A DNA stretch of 64,000 nucleotides from Chrysomallon squamiferum (lineage: Eukaryota > Mollusca > Gastropoda > Neomphalida > Peltospiridae). Of the stretch, positions 46,301 through 58,592 are shown piece by piece. Below the pieces are notes generated by a model. That model saw only the letters and a list, made by a program, of their open reading frames with translations, was not told where the DNA came from and made no database searches. Position 1 is the first letter of the stretch. Every line of letters begins with the position of its first letter. The stretch spans positions 20,752,910 to 20,816,909 of the forward strand of contig CM022667.1 in the NCBI GenBank assembly GCA_012295275.1. Reading direction: 5' to 3'. The translations under genes were made by a program, and so were the position numbers.

Positions 46301-49300
46301 ATTTATTTATTATTATTATTTGTTTTGTTTTGTTTGGGGTTTTTTAATTAATTTATCTGTGTGTGCGTTCGTACTCGCATGTGCTTTGTTTTCTGTATTT
46401 CTTTGAAATAACTTTTTGGTTTCTGCATGATGTTTTGTCGTTTTTTTTTCTTCTTCTTCTTCTTCTTATTATTATAATAATAATAATTATTATTATTATT
46501 TAAATATTAATTTGCAATATGTTTACGCTGAGTACCAGACTGTGTTATAAATTAGTTTACAGACTGTTTACACTGATTGTTTACAAACTGTACGGAGTAA
46601 ACTGTGATGTTACCTGTGGTGAGAGACAAGGCTGACAAGCCGTAACTGCGCAGTTTGTCAAAGCAGAGAATGGCGGCGAGATTTCCCGTTCCAAAACAAA
46701 CCATCATGTAACCGACGATAAAACAACCAAACACATCGGTTCCAAATTCCTGAAACAAAACACAGCAACATGTACTATATTAATAACAACATGAATAAAA
46801 TGAATAAAATAAAATAAAATAATTAACATAAAATAAATAAATAATAAAATAAATAAAATAAAACAAAATGTACATATTAGTACGTTAAAGTAAACAAACA
46901 CATAAATCCTAAGAATATCGGCTTATTTTAATAATTTTAGAATGCAAATAATTTATCTATTTTTAATTAACGATCTGTTTTTCACTAGAAATATGACGGA
47001 TTTTAATGCTGTAGAAATTAATATAAACATGCATGCAAAGGCACATTCACACGCACACGCGCTTATACACATATATTCACACGTACATTATGTGTCTCAT
47101 AAAAATTTACCTTACAGACTATATAGCCAAATTATTAGTTCAGTCTCCTTGTTTACGATTCGACACGAACCAATATAAAAAAACATTTCTACGTCCAGCT
47201 ACTCCTTTTGTCACAGTCTATACAAGAATTCTGTAAAGAACTATAAAATTATGTTACATCAAAAATATCCACCTAATTTAACGCGTTTAAAATGTCTTCT
47301 CTCAGAAAGCCGGAAACCGTGCGTCATCCGTGGTTCAGCCATTAACTGTCACTATTCAGATGTTTCAAGTACTAAGAAAATGCTATTTAGTTTTGGAAAG
47401 GTTATTTAAATTATTTTAATAGAATGTGGATTCGCAGACTAGAATATTGATGATCTCATACGCTTTCCACTGAGATTTGTCATAATTATTTTACTGTACA
47501 AGGGTCAAACTTCAGTATTTAATCAGCCTGGGTCCTCGTGTATCGATGCATTTTCTTGAAATTACATTTATCATATCGAATTTAAATTAAATGAAATTTC
47601 AGATGATATTGACATATGTCATAAGAGAAATAGGAAACCTTAGATAATTTACAGCAGAGAAATACATTTAAAACAATTAGGGATGTGAACTACTGAATAT
47701 AATAGATACGTGCAGATAAACACAAATAATAATACTTTTTTTTTTCAAAATCCGTGCAAAACAAATGTGACAAATGTATCTGATTACGTTTAAAATTCAG
47801 GTTAAGAAGAAAACACTCATCTGAGGTATTCACTATTTTCAGGCTGAGAAATTTTCATGTATTATTATTATTTGTACTCAGTGGCGGACCTAGATATTTA
47901 GTGCCCTGAAGCTTGAATGTTGGGAAACCTTTGCAAGTAGTAATGAGATCTGGTTAACCACGGTTATCTTCTTCAATCGGCTTGTTCCACGACAGATCAC
48001 TACAAATCTTTTTAAAATCTAACCACGACATCTCAGATTTGGATTAAAAATTTGAAGCAGTGTGGTGTAAAGTTTTTCCTGGTGCTCCTCCTGGATTAGG
48101 GTTCCTGAAGTTTAAGCTTCATTAGTTTTATAAGAGATCCGCCCCTGTATGTACGCCACCAGTCTGTTTCGTCTTAAAGGGTTTCTTGCTATTAAGGCTC
48201 AGCAGCCTGTCGTTATACCGAGTAGTGATCTTGAAACAGATGAATTGCAGAAATCCAATTAAAACACTAATCTTTTTATATTTTAAATTATATTATATTA
48301 TACATATTATATTATAATTATTATAATTATATTACTATTTTTTATTATTATTTATCTTTTATTTTTATGACTGTAACAATATTCTAAACTGTTTTAGAGA
48401 AGAAAATGTCTTACTCGCGTTTTTCTCATTACAAAGTAACCTAAAATCAGACAAATTAGTAGACACACTTTTTCTACACAATTGTTACAACTCTTTGAAA
48501 ACAGTGAAATAATGTCTATTTTCATACACTTCAGAAATAAAGTTCGAAGTGAACTAAAATAGGTGCTGAAGTAGTTCGTTTTTACAGTTCTGTCGCCACC
48601 TGCCAGCGAGCATTGTCAGACAATCTGAACTAGATGCATACACTGTCGTTTCAGAACCACACCGTCATTATGTTTTACCAGTTCTTGTCCAATTCATTAT
48701 CCTAATGATGAATTTAACGTAGACTTTTCTTTCGTCTTTTCTGTCATTCTTCTGTTTTATCATCGTTCATACACGTTCATATTTTACGAGCTTATCTCAC
48801 ACAAACAAACTCGACCTAACAAAACTCCAGTCTCTTAGCTCCATTCATCTATCCAAATGCATTTTCTTAAAGAAAACAGTAGAAAACGTTGATTAAAAAC
48901 TTCGGTAAATCTCTTTTTTCGTGCGACAGCCCCCTTTCAAAAATATATCACTGGAACGTACAATATCTTCTCTTTTGAAAGACAGACTAACTGAACATTA
49001 AAGCAACAAACTGAACAACTAACTGAACAACTGCTCTGCCAAAGACAGACGTCACTAGAGCATGGTTGCTGCCGAACCACGCGGTAAGTCGTGGAGTCAG
49101 AAAGTCTCTGATCATTAAAATTTTCCTCAACCACAACATCCTGAATTTGTTTGAAGATTCTCATTGATGAGCAAAATGAAAACCGTTAAAAGAAAAAAGT
49201 TAAAACCACTAAAAATTAACATTTCAAATTTACGAATTTATCCCTTCTAAATGAATTTCATCATCTAGATCACTTCAGTTTTATTCATTTGGTATGTTTG

Positions 49301-52300
49301 GTACAGTTAGAAGAGGAGCTATAAATTTTCAAATGTTTAATCTTTTACCATGTGAATGGTCTAGCACAAATGAATGATTTTTACCAACTTCGGCTTCACG
49401 TATCAATGTAAATTACTTATCAAAGATATGAAAAAAAATTAGACTGAATATCTGCCACACATAGTATGACATATTATGAAATAAGCTTGGTCAGAGAAAA
49501 GTTTCTTAGAAAATTTGTCCATTAAAAATCAAGATTTGTTGTAAATGGTAATTGTGCGCAGACGGCACCCAAAAATTAAATATCAGTTTGAAACACTGAA
49601 CATGACTAATAACAAAAAACATAAGCAAAGACTCGGTGAATCTCAGATATTAAAAAAAGAGTTTTATGGCGGTCAATTATTATTCGCGGAACATGAAATC
49701 TGTTAGTTTTTGAAGTTGCTGGAAATAATATTTCGGCAGACCTAAGGTAAATATGAAAAGTATATTAATGATTTTTAAAGTCTGAAGCACATTTTTGTTT
49801 AATTTATTGTGCAGCACAAGATCGCAAGCTTTATGCAAGACATTTCTCGAAGCATTTCTCTCTGAATCTGTTAGAGGTGTTAAACTGCGATATCAAAGCG
49901 TAGATTTGCATTTTACGAGACAAAAATACATTTGATTGCTAAAACCTTTTACATTTATTGGAATCGAGCTTGTCGTTACTGTGATGTACTGCATGTTGCG
50001 GTGTGCATCTCCCAGTTAATAAAACCTCTTCTTTCCAGACTGGCTGCAACACGGGCAGATCACAGCGTAAAGGTCAAATATATTTTAATCATCCGGGGGC
50101 GACAAATGTCGTTGAAGAGATTTTATTTGCATTAAAAAATATTAGGTTGTTTTTCATACAGACTCGGTTTCCTATTAGGTTTAATTTGTTGCCATTTTGG
50201 ATTAACATGTATTTCAAAATAGGTCGGAACCTGAATAAGCTTAAGATTAATGCAAAGTGCCCATGTCAAAGAACCATTATGTCTGCCTCCATCTTACAGA
50301 AAACCTGCGCTTATGTCCTCTGTCTACAATGAAAGATACACAGTTGTTACCCTGTTTCTTTATTTAACTACGTGTGTCATGCAATACAAAAATACCCAAC
50401 TCTATTAAAAACCACTGAAAACCACGAATCCCCATTGGTGCAATTAGTCTAATCATTAATCCTGAACACGAGAGATCGCTCTATTGATTTCTTCATTAGA
50501 TTTAGAAAAGGGTTACAAATCCCGAGCCATAGTAAAATAGATATATCGTTTCTTTCCCATGATTTTTTTCCTGTAAATAGTGACAGCAACAATTTTTCGA
50601 CCTAAAAGATGCGCGATTTAAAAAAAAAAAAAAAAAAAAATATGCAACAAAATAAAGATTTCGCAAAAACACTGTTGAGGACAAGGTTATCTTTCAGCAG
50701 GCTGAAGAATTATTGTCCGTTATCTCTTAACTAAGCGAAACAGAATAATCGGCCGACAAAGCAGTGTGTAATTAGTTTATGTGTCAGACAAAAGGAATAG
50801 GGTCGGTGATTTATCAGTACTCGTCACTGCTTGACTCGTTATCGCTGTCCGAACGAATGCACGACACATCCACTTAGGCGAGAAATCGAGTTTTACAACA
50901 CATGCGAGAAACTGGATAGGTTACAATTTTCAGAACTGTTCCATTTTTTTTTTTTTTTTAGATCGGGTATTCTGAAACCAGTAACTATCTGTGTAAGATC
51001 TATATTTAAACAGTTTATTTAGATAGCTCAAATAAAATAACACATTCAAACGTCATTCGTCGTGTTAGCGCAGACAATGCGGATTGTTTTATTATACGAC
51101 AAGGATTATATTTGACACACTTCAGGTTTTATCATTATTTTCAGAGACTTTCAGTGCATGAATCATCCTTTTGCGTTGTTTTGTCATCTTCCAAATGCTA
51201 GCTTTATTATTATTATTATTATTTTATAATTTGCCACATATATGACAATTCCCCCTGCCAACCTGTTTTAACTGTCAAATACTCTGCTTATAGTCTGAGT
51301 CATTAATAAGGTTTTTAAGGCCAATCGTTGCTTAAATTTGGGTATAATGAAAAAGGATAAATTATTCTTGGTTTTGTTTCTTTATCAACAAATTTTACTG
51401 TTTAAATCGCGCCATGTTGTTGCAAAGTTCATATCAACACACTACAATCATCATCCAAATATCTGGCTGTTTCTGGATGTTCTCAAAAAAGTAGAATCCC
51501 TCAGTTCTGTAACACTGCACCAGATACCGGCCACAGAAGCCACAACGTCGCCTCTACAGAGACGTCACCCCGGGGCTTCAGTCTGGTCAGAGACGACGGC
51601 AATAGAGATCGCGCGGACTTCCTCCGTGGTGTTGCTCACAACCTCCAGATGTAAAGTGTGTCCAAAACAGTACGCAATATGAAATGTTCAAATAAACAAT
51701 TTATATTACATAAAATTATCTTTTTATATCCAGTTAATCCGAACAAGAGACAAATTATCCTTGGCATGCTAGGCATGGGGGAGTTGTCACGGTGTGAAAT
51801 GACCGGGTGCAAATGACCTAATTGAATATATATATATATTAATTAATAATATTATTCGTTATTATTTTCCCATAACCATGGCAGACATGATATGGTGTAA
51901 AAACTTTTAAAATAAATACTAAATATAATGTTTCAGAAATCAGTTCATCACGAAATTTCTCTCTAATGATATATATTACAATTCTGACAAAGCTTATAAC
52001 AGTAAAGGAACTGTTAGAATATCCAAGTCAAAATAAAGCGTACAGTTTCTTTATACAAACATACATTAATATCATTAAATCAACAGAAAGTTTTAGCTTA
52101 AAATATTTATTTTTTTAAATACCTGTATCAAATATGCCTTGTTGTTGTTTGGAATCAGATTTTTTATACTTAAGTTTTATATTTTTACTATCGGAAATTA
52201 CTTCCTTTGTTCAGATTTACTTTATTACAAGGCTGAAATAATTTACCTAAATTTGGAAAGCATTTCTAATTTAAGATAGTCAGTTATTTTAGCAATTAAT

Positions 52301-53758
52301 TTCTTCATTCTAAACTGATTAGATAAACACGACTCATTTCAACAATTTACATGTTTTCTCATCTGAACTCAACTGAACTTTGATTACACTAAGGCTGTTG
52401 CCAAATGAGAATATTTACATATAACAATTAATGCAATTATAATGAAACAGTAGAACTACAATAATATGTGTAGGAAAAAAAATATAGCCAAAGGATTTGA
52501 AAAAAAAAAAATCATGATTAAACTACAAAAGAAAGCGCATTTTCTAAGGACACCTGCATTTTGTAGTTAAATAATAATAAAGATTTTAATATACTTCGTT
52601 TTGACTGACAGAAATATGGTACGAATTCTTTTTTTAAAGAACAACAGCAATAAAACAAACAAATATATATGTTAATATACACTGAAATTTATCTCCCAAC
52701 GTCATAATGGTTATATAATTGACATTTTCTATTTTCTATTATAGTCTATTTTTACAACGTTTCAGTATGTAGATTACGGTTTGAAAGTCTAAACATAATA
52801 ATGGGTTTGCGTGAATTATTATTATCTCTATAAGTGTGGAATATGATCTGAATGCAAATGTATTTTTAAATACTTTATAATTTGAAGCTTTGGACGAGTT
52901 ATCAATGTAAGTAAAGAAAGATGGTAAGTACTGATCTATACGCCTTGTGGTATGTGATACTGGATTGGTAGTCGAGGATTAATTGTTATAATTAATTCAA
53001 CGTAAGCGTGACACTATTATCGGTCGCTTGTATATCACTCAAAAAACCACCACCAACAACAACAACAACAATAATAATAATAATACTGATTATGATAATG
53101 ATAATAATAAAAACTGGCACCAATTCAAAGTACTAGAAAGGCACTTACAAAGAATGACTACATCCAACAACATGATAAGGCAGCTTCATATACATGCTAG
53201 AGTATCTGCTAATGCCACAAGTTGCCAGCGCACAAACATGGTACAAAAATATTAGCCAGAAACTGTGACACAAATTGAAGACGTCACTGTGTTGTGGCAC
53301 ATTAGGTGCACGCCGAGAAAGACATCAAGACAAACAGAACGGATATCATTGTAAAAACCAAGATCAAAAAGACCTGCCTGACCATATACATGACTGTAGA
53401 GTTAAAGAGAAATGTTTCCATCAGTGAAGCAGAGAATCTAAGTACAAAGACGTGTAAACAGAGATCAGCAAGAAGTGGAAGATGAGAACAAACAACAGTG
53501 ACAGTTGTAAGCGGTGCATTTGGACTAATAAAGAAGTGTCTGGAGAAACACATTAGCAAAATCCTGTACAATGTCTCTTCAGCAGAACTGTAGAAGATTA
53601 TTCTCCTAGGAACAGAGCTTACACTAAGGAGGGTTATCTCTCTCATCCGTGTTGTGCTCCAGATCCATGTCGACACTGCAGGAAGACAAGTACACTAACA
53701 GCAATCGATGAACCAGTAATAATAATAATGACGACGACGACGATGATGATGATGATGA

Positions 53759-53807
<49 letters not shown>

Positions 53808-54539
53808 TTTATTTTTATTATTATTATAAATATTTCGCAACAATCCAAAATACTATACTGAATAACACAATATCAATTTTTATCCTCTAGTGTTATTTAT
53901 TATTTCAAACATTTGTTTTGTTTCTGCACAAAATAATCTAGGGTGTCATACTTTAACTAAATGTCATACCAAATAATCAGATTAATAACTTACAGCTAGA
54001 TGCAACTTACTCTGATTTTCTAGAGAAAAAAGTAGTGTATGTAGAAAGCCTTTCGTCGCTGTATGTTGTTTTTGCACGTACTGTTTGGCATTAATTAGAA
54101 CTTTAATACTTAAACATTTTTTATTTCAAGAATAGAAATTTAATACTGGAAATTTTATAACTTCGCGATATTTGTAATGTACTATGTTTACCATCTGAAG
54201 ATTCTGTTTTATTGTTTGGCATTAATGTTTATATAGTACTTAAGTTTTGCATTTTACGATTCAAATTTTAATTGCGTGTTATATATAGTAAGAGGCAATT
54301 TCATTACGTTCTGTCTGTATCAACCAGTACAAATACAGTCTAATTAGATTGATTTTTTTCAAAAACAATTGATCACGACATCTCATGTTGCTGTCTTAAT
54401 ATTCCAGACAGTTTATATAATGGCTTTGTTATTATCAGTGGCGGAGCAGCATTTTGAGTCCCTGAAGCTTGCAGAAAATGGGTTAGGGTAATCACGGTTA
54501 TCTTCTTCAATGGGCCTGTTCCGTGACAGATCATCTAGT

Positions 54540-54625
<86 letters not shown>

Positions 54626-54893
54626 AATGATGATGATATTAACCATGACATCTAATATTTGGATTAAGATTTTGAAGTTTTGTCGACTGAAGTCGCTTCT
54701 GGGGCCATTCCTGGGTTAGGGGCCATGAAGCTTAAGTTTCATCAGCTTCATAACAGGTCCGCCCTGTTTGTTTGTCGAGTCTAATTTAGGAATATCTGTT
54801 TACACTTCAAATTTAATGGGTCTTTTGTTTTTTAATGACCACGTTTATTTGAATCAGTCGAACCTAACAAAATAAAAACCTCAACAGCTTTGC

Positions 54894-54930
<37 letters not shown>

Positions 54931-55854
54931 AAATCATAAAGAAATAAAAATTGTGTAAATAAAAAGGATTGGTGATATGTATTTTTAAAGAAAAAGGTTT
55001 CTGTTTTGAAGTTTTGTTTTAAATTTATTATCTGAGCTCATAGTCTGAAAATAAACAAACTTGGAAATTTTCTAAGGTTAGTAAAGTTATTCATATAAAA
55101 TAAAAAGTTTGCAGGTTCGCAAAACACTTGTAATCGTTTTCTTTGATTCCTTTGTTTTCAAAGATTCAAGAAATTTTCTGAGAATCATATTTAACACAGC
55201 TTAACGATTCCCTGATTATATAAATTCATTACAAGACTCTGTACAGAAATAAAATTATTATAATTTTACACTCAGAGACAAAACATGTACAAAATATATT
55301 ACACGTAATATTATTTTTCTTCCTTTTATTAAAACCCACTGAAGATTCAATTAACGTTGTGCTTACTATTTTCAGTATAGTATAAGTTTAATTTTAGATT
55401 ATTTATTTACTAATTTATGTATTTATTTATTTATTATATTTATTATTTTTTTTTTTTTTTTTAAAGATAGGTTGGTGTTTTGGAAATCGGATTTTTGCAA
55501 GGGAGTGTCTGAGGGTTTGCTTGTAAGATTTTCTAAATTTACAGATTTAATTACAGTAATCCTCTCTTGATACCCTCGCGTCTTTTCATTCCAGTTAATA
55601 TAATTCAAATACAGTGGACACTCCAATTAAAGGCATCTGCTACGCCAGATTTCGGAACATCAGTATATTCTTGGAAATCTTCAAATAATGTCGAATGCAG
55701 TGAAATTCGGACGCGTCAAGGTGTTAGCGAAGTGTCCGAAAGACAAAGGTCTCCTCAAGCAAGCCAGTTTATTAGTTTACATTGACCACGTGTGTGTGCA
55801 TGCGTGCATGCTGTACGTGCTCTGTTTTAACACGGAATTATCTAGAAACACTAC

Positions 55855-55893
<39 letters not shown>

Positions 55894-57131
55894 TTTTTTT
55901 CTTCTTCTTTTTAATATAATAAATTATTCCGATTCCCACAATATGACCACAGCCAAAAAGCTCAAAAGGCTATCCATGAAGACAAGTAACAACAGTAAGT
56001 GAATTAATAGTAAATTTAGTCTCTGTTTTATTCTACATAGTTACTGTACTATCTCTAACACCCATCGGAAAATCCGAGTTGTTATTAACTGACCACCTCC
56101 CTCCCCTTTTATGTTGGGAAGACTGTACTTACCTTTAGAATATCAGAGACGATGAGGCCCGTGGAGAAACCCGTGAAGACCGCTCCGAACCCAGCTAGGA
56201 TACATCTAGGCATGCTTAAAATTGCACGGATTTCTCCAAATCTTTCTTTCCATGAGAGAATTTTTTTCTTCACAAAAATGTCAGGACTTTCAAAGAATAT
56301 CAACACACTGCCAACTGCTACCACGCCAAGACATAAGTATAGCACCGTTAAAAACTGATAATAATTAACTGGGCTTGGAGGTTCCGACAGTCTGCGGGAC
56401 AAGATGGGAATTAACGGGAGAGTGTACGTCCACTTTTCTGATTTGAAGTGCTCTCCGTTTCCCACTGAGATATTTCCAGGAATATTCGTCGACCAAATGT
56501 CTGCACACTTAACGTTTGAAATCGAAAGCAAACCTGAGCTTAACAGGTTGCCGAGAATCTGAGCCGAGTGAATCGTGATAATAATTATTGTTTGAAAAAG
56601 TCTCAGAGATCGATCTATATCCATAGTGGAAACTGCCGAATAGTTGAGGGAATATCCAAGCAGTGTAAGCTCCTGGATGTTCCAGAAAAGAGGCTGAGAA
56701 ATCCCCAGTAAACACGATGCTGGAATTAACGTATACATTGAAGGTATGACATTCGACACAGAGTACATTACATGGAATATAAGAGCTACGATGAGCAAAC
56801 ATTTAGCGCGGAATTTACGAACCAGGAAGTTAGACGACAAACATCCAATAATGTAAAATCCATACAAAGCTATTAATGATATTGTTCCCATGTGAAGTGA
56901 CTGATGGATACTGCTTTGTAAGTTTCTAGATGGGAAAACTGCAATAAAGCTGAGAAAAGTGGCAGTGCAAAGAATTATAAAATTCCTCCATGTCCCACGC
57001 CGCTTGACGTCGCATAATAACACGCCGCCATAACCACTGCTTCCTACCAGAGAGTTCATGTTTAACAAGTGTTTGTGTTTGAGCAGCTCCTCCCTGAAGT
57101 GAAGTCGCGATTGCTTGACGGTGTTCTCCAT
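36587..57131 (-). CDS. UNC93A: UNC-93-like multi-pass membrane protein (4 exons)
   Basis: Minus-strand exons 57131-56133 (333 codons, AAG|gtaagt), 46749-46614, 37704-37573 and 36882-36587 join with phases 0, 1 and 1 to give 520 residues ending in TAA. UNC-93 proteins are MFS-type 12-helix membrane proteins. Worm UNC-93 regulates a two-pore potassium channel, vertebrate UNC93B1 traffics Toll-like receptors, and the role of UNC93A is poorly known. Family marks are NLQSSIHQSLHMGTISLIAL after helix 1, YTLIPASCLLGISQPLFWN in the helix 4-5 region, and, in exon 3, AVWGIADGILQCQLQ, equivalent to the conserved GVADAVWQTQ motif. Exon 4 gives QKEAALIGLRVLNGIG, two helices and a Ser/Thr-rich cytoplasmic tail. 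NIS in the large middle loop (about residues 210-270) may be glycosylated. Length lies between human UNC93A (about 457) and UNC93B1 (about 597). Closest to UNC93A by motif; orthology is not proved. Introns are 9.4, 8.9 and 0.7 kb. Confidence 0.92.
36999..37034. repeat. (GA)n microsatellite
   Basis: Perfect GA run of about 36 bp in intron 3 of the UNC-93-like gene. AAT/ATAC repeats lie near the exon 4 acceptor at about 36890-36950. Confidence 0.93.
38995..39075. repeat. (GAT)n/(AAT)n microsatellite
   Basis: Trinucleotide tract that changes from GAT to AAT units, in intron 2 of the UNC-93-like gene. Confidence 0.9.
39711..40235. repeat. 35-bp minisatellite, 15 copies, with E-box in most units
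   Basis: The unit TCTTCACTGTGTGTGCACGT plus GACAGGTATGTGATT repeats with an exact 35-bp period from 39711; the last unit starts at 40201, so there are 15 units. Units differ by point changes (CACGTG, CACATG or GCGCGTG; GACACG or GACAGG). Many carry the E-box CACGTG or GCACGTGAC. The array lies in intron 2 of the UNC-93-like gene. Confidence 0.95.
40352..40390. repeat. Long poly(T) tract
   Basis: T homopolymer of about 39 bp (40352-40390), with a further T-rich stretch just before it, in intron 2 of the UNC-93-like gene. Similar runs occur near 32700, 34925 and 54898. Confidence 0.9.
40590..40708 (-). other. Candidate alternative (poison) exon in UNC-93-like intron 2
   Basis: A 119-bp block is flanked by a strong acceptor (CTTTTCAG) and donor (TTCG|gtaagc) in the sense of the gene and is less AT-rich than its surroundings. 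Exons 2 and 3 join perfectly without it. If it were included after exon 2 (phase 1), the frame would read DIGNNSNRYGRVICRGHP and then stop after about 24 codons, while 119 bp is not a multiple of three. It could therefore be a poison exon, an alternative end, or an exon of an unknown transcript. Confidence 0.35.
43208..43332. mobile_element. Possible short MITE with TTRTCGGGTTTAC ends
   Basis: TTGTCGGGTTTAC at about 43208 is matched on the other strand by TTATCGGGTTTAC at about 43332, giving 12 of 13 matching inverted ends on a 125-bp segment with no coding content. No clear target duplication. Confidence 0.4.
43917..44105. repeat. Compound (AAT)n/(AAC)n microsatellite
   Basis: About 190 bp of AAT with AAC, ATT and AGT variants, in intron 2 of the UNC-93-like gene. 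It reads as poly-Asn on one strand and poly-Leu on the other; neither is a gene. Confidence 0.97.
44641..44899. repeat. 52-bp tandem repeat, five near-identical copies
   Basis: CAGTGACTGCTTCGTATTGA begins units at 44641, 44693, 44745, 44797 and 44849. All units are nearly or fully identical over 52 bp, with an edge similar to the unit end before the first copy. The homogeneity suggests recent expansion. Located in intron 2 of the UNC-93-like gene. Confidence 0.95.
45598..45747. repeat. (AAT)n microsatellite with AAC/AGT variants
   Basis: Compound trinucleotide repeat of about 150 bp in intron 2 of the UNC-93-like gene, between the 52-bp repeat and exon 2. Confidence 0.95.
47879..48147. mobile_element. 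hAT-type MITE, copy 1
   Basis: Ends are CAGTGGCGGACC and, on the complement, CAGGGGCGGATC, the terminal sequence typical of hAT elements. The flanks TTTGTACT and TATGTACG agree at 6 of 8 positions, as an old 8-bp target duplication would. The inside matches copy 2 at 54436-54766 (TAACCACGGTTATCTTCTTC, GACAGATCA, GACATCT, GGATTAAGA, CATNAGNTT). It lies in intron 1 of the UNC-93-like gene. Confidence 0.8.
51405..51560 (+). pseudogene. MULE-type transposase remnant
   Basis: The open frame contains AKFISTHYNHHPNIWLFLDV followed by LKKVESL. The HPNIWxFxxVLK block is a common C-terminal motif in MULE-type transposase relatives of animals. The flanking residues are not recognisable and no start or ends were found, so this is a short dead fragment in intron 1 of the UNC-93-like gene. 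Confidence 0.5.
53106..53660 (+). pseudogene. Degenerate non-LTR retrotransposon (LINE) 3' coding tail
   Basis: The plus-strand frames give pieces in the order QLHIHARVSANATSC, PETVTQIEDVTVLWHI, RTDIIVKTKIKKTCLTI, RNVSISEAENLS, VTVVSGAFGLIKKCLEKHIS and IILLGTELTLRRVIS. This is the C-terminal region that follows the reverse transcriptase in a widespread animal LINE group (RPDIVV..K.., ..VVVGALGxIKKxxxKHI.., ..xLLGTAHILRxVL). Stops and frame shifts show it is dead. It is 5'-truncated, as LINE copies usually are, and is followed by a trinucleotide tract. It lies in intron 1 of the UNC-93-like gene, antisense to it. Confidence 0.7.
53725..53827. repeat. (GAC)/(GAT)/(TTA) trinucleotide tract after the LINE fragment
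   Basis: Units change from GAC to GAT to TTA. The tract begins about 65 bp after the LINE similarity ends and may descend from the 3' simple-repeat tail of the element. Confidence 0.9.
54436..54766. mobile_element. hAT-type MITE, copy 2, with internal microsatellite
   Basis: Ends are CAGTGGCGGAGC and, on the complement, CAGGGCGGACC. The inside aligns with copy 1 (47879-48147) in the same order, but an (AAT)n/(GAT)n tract of about 100 bp (54541-54640) replaces the short A/T-rich spacer found there. The 8-bp flanks do not match well. Confidence 0.75.
54898..54929. repeat. Poly(T) tract
   Basis: T homopolymer of about 32 bp in intron 1 of the UNC-93-like gene, with a shorter one near 55446. 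Confidence 0.9.
55857..55892. repeat. (TTA)n microsatellite near UNC-93-like exon 1
   Basis: Perfect trinucleotide run about 240 bp inside intron 1 from the exon 1 donor. Confidence 0.92.
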
Positions 57132-57473
57132 TTATAGGTGTCGGTCAGATGACCTTATACGCACGTAGTTAAATCCAGTGTCCTATTACTACCACGACAC
57201 CGTGAAGAGGCAGTCGCAGAAAATATCCATGGAGATGACAAAGCTTTGAAACAAGTTCTTTGATTGGTCAGACTGCTCGGCAGTATCTTCCGATTGACGT
57301 TCAGTTCATCATTACGCTTTCTGTTGCATTTACTGAATCTGCCGATCGCCAGTGAGTAAAACTCGTTTAGGCTTCAGTAATTTCATTTCTGAAAACAAAG
57401 TTAGAAAGAAATTGGTTTCTAATAGCGCCGAACTGATCAAACACTTAATACGCCAAGAGCATATTTAATTAAA

Positions 57474-57527
57474 ATGGTTGTTACAGATGAACAACCAATG
57501 TTTTTAGTTGAGAATATTAAAAATGAT
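57474..57527 (+). other. Weak candidate first exon of a divergent plus-strand gene
   Basis: ATG at 57474 opens 18 codons (MVVTDEQPMFLVENIKND) that end at a consensus donor (GAT|gtaagt). It starts 343 bp from the oppositely oriented start codon of the UNC-93-like gene, as in a shared bidirectional promoter. No matching downstream exon was found in the window, so this may be chance. Confidence 0.25.
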
Positions 57528-58558
57528 GTAAGTGATGAGAATCAACCTCTGATTAACTGTGGAAAGAACATGTGTATATCAAGCGGTTTATTGATTTACG
57601 CTTGTCGATCTTATTTTACACAATGTCGTTTTTCTGTTAGCATGTAGTGCTTAAACTGAAGAGACAGGTTATATCGACATGCTTGCCACTAAGTATAACA
57701 CACAAATTATTCTCAAGTAAAATCTTCGTTCGAACTACTTCTGAGATTAAATAGAAAGAAAAAAGTAGAAAAGCAAAAGAAAAAGGAACTATAAAGTGCA
57801 AATATAACGAAAAAAGAAAGAGTTTTCAAACATGTATGGTTCTCTGATGTTTTATCCATCCATAATTAGTACAAAATAATTTAATCATAAAGCAAACATA
57901 TTTATTTATATTTTTATTTATTTATTATGAATTTATTTATTTATTTATTTATTTATTTTATTTTATTTTATTTCATTTTTATTTTATTTTATTTATCATT
58001 ATTTTTATTTTTTTATTGTTATTATATTTTTTTTATACATCTTTGCTTTGGTCCTCGCTGACTAATTTGTCAGATACTTCAAAGTTAGGGCCGTTTATAA
58101 TTAACATACACAGAGGACTTAAAAGGGTACATTATTAGTTAAAGGTACACTTCCAGCCGCCAGAAATCATTTAACAACCCTAATTATAGGAAATGATAGA
58201 CTGAAGATAGTTCAAAATTTAAAATGTTAACTCCAGATATTATATTCAAAGTCTGATTTTAACTTCTGTTTCTCTGCTACAAAAATACCGCGACCTCGTT
58301 ATGAGACACCAAAGCTTCACTCAGACTGCTCTGGCATAGAAGATGTTAATCTATATACCTTTTTTTTTTTTCTTTCTTTCTTTCAACTCACGGTATCTAG
58401 CTATTATATATTTATGCAGTTCATTGAAATACCACGAAAGCATATTATTTATAGACAAATAGTTTCCCCATCTATGTGTTTATTTGTTTCAAATACATAT
58501 ATATATATATATATATATGTACAACATACATATATATAGATATATATTTTTATATTAT

Positions 58559-58592
58559 ACCAGTTTTAATATATATATATTAAAACTGGTAG
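58559..58592. repeat. AT-centred near-perfect palindrome
   Basis: ACCAGTTTTAATATA on the left is mirrored by TATATTAAAACTGGT on the right around a (TA)n centre, giving arms of about 16 bp with essentially no spacer. It could form a cruciform. No element ends are recognised. Confidence 0.8.

Noticed and set aside
49932-50332. Overlapping plus-strand frames near 50 kb
   Set aside because: Composition does not look coding, and no motif or partner exon is visible within UNC-93-like intron 1.
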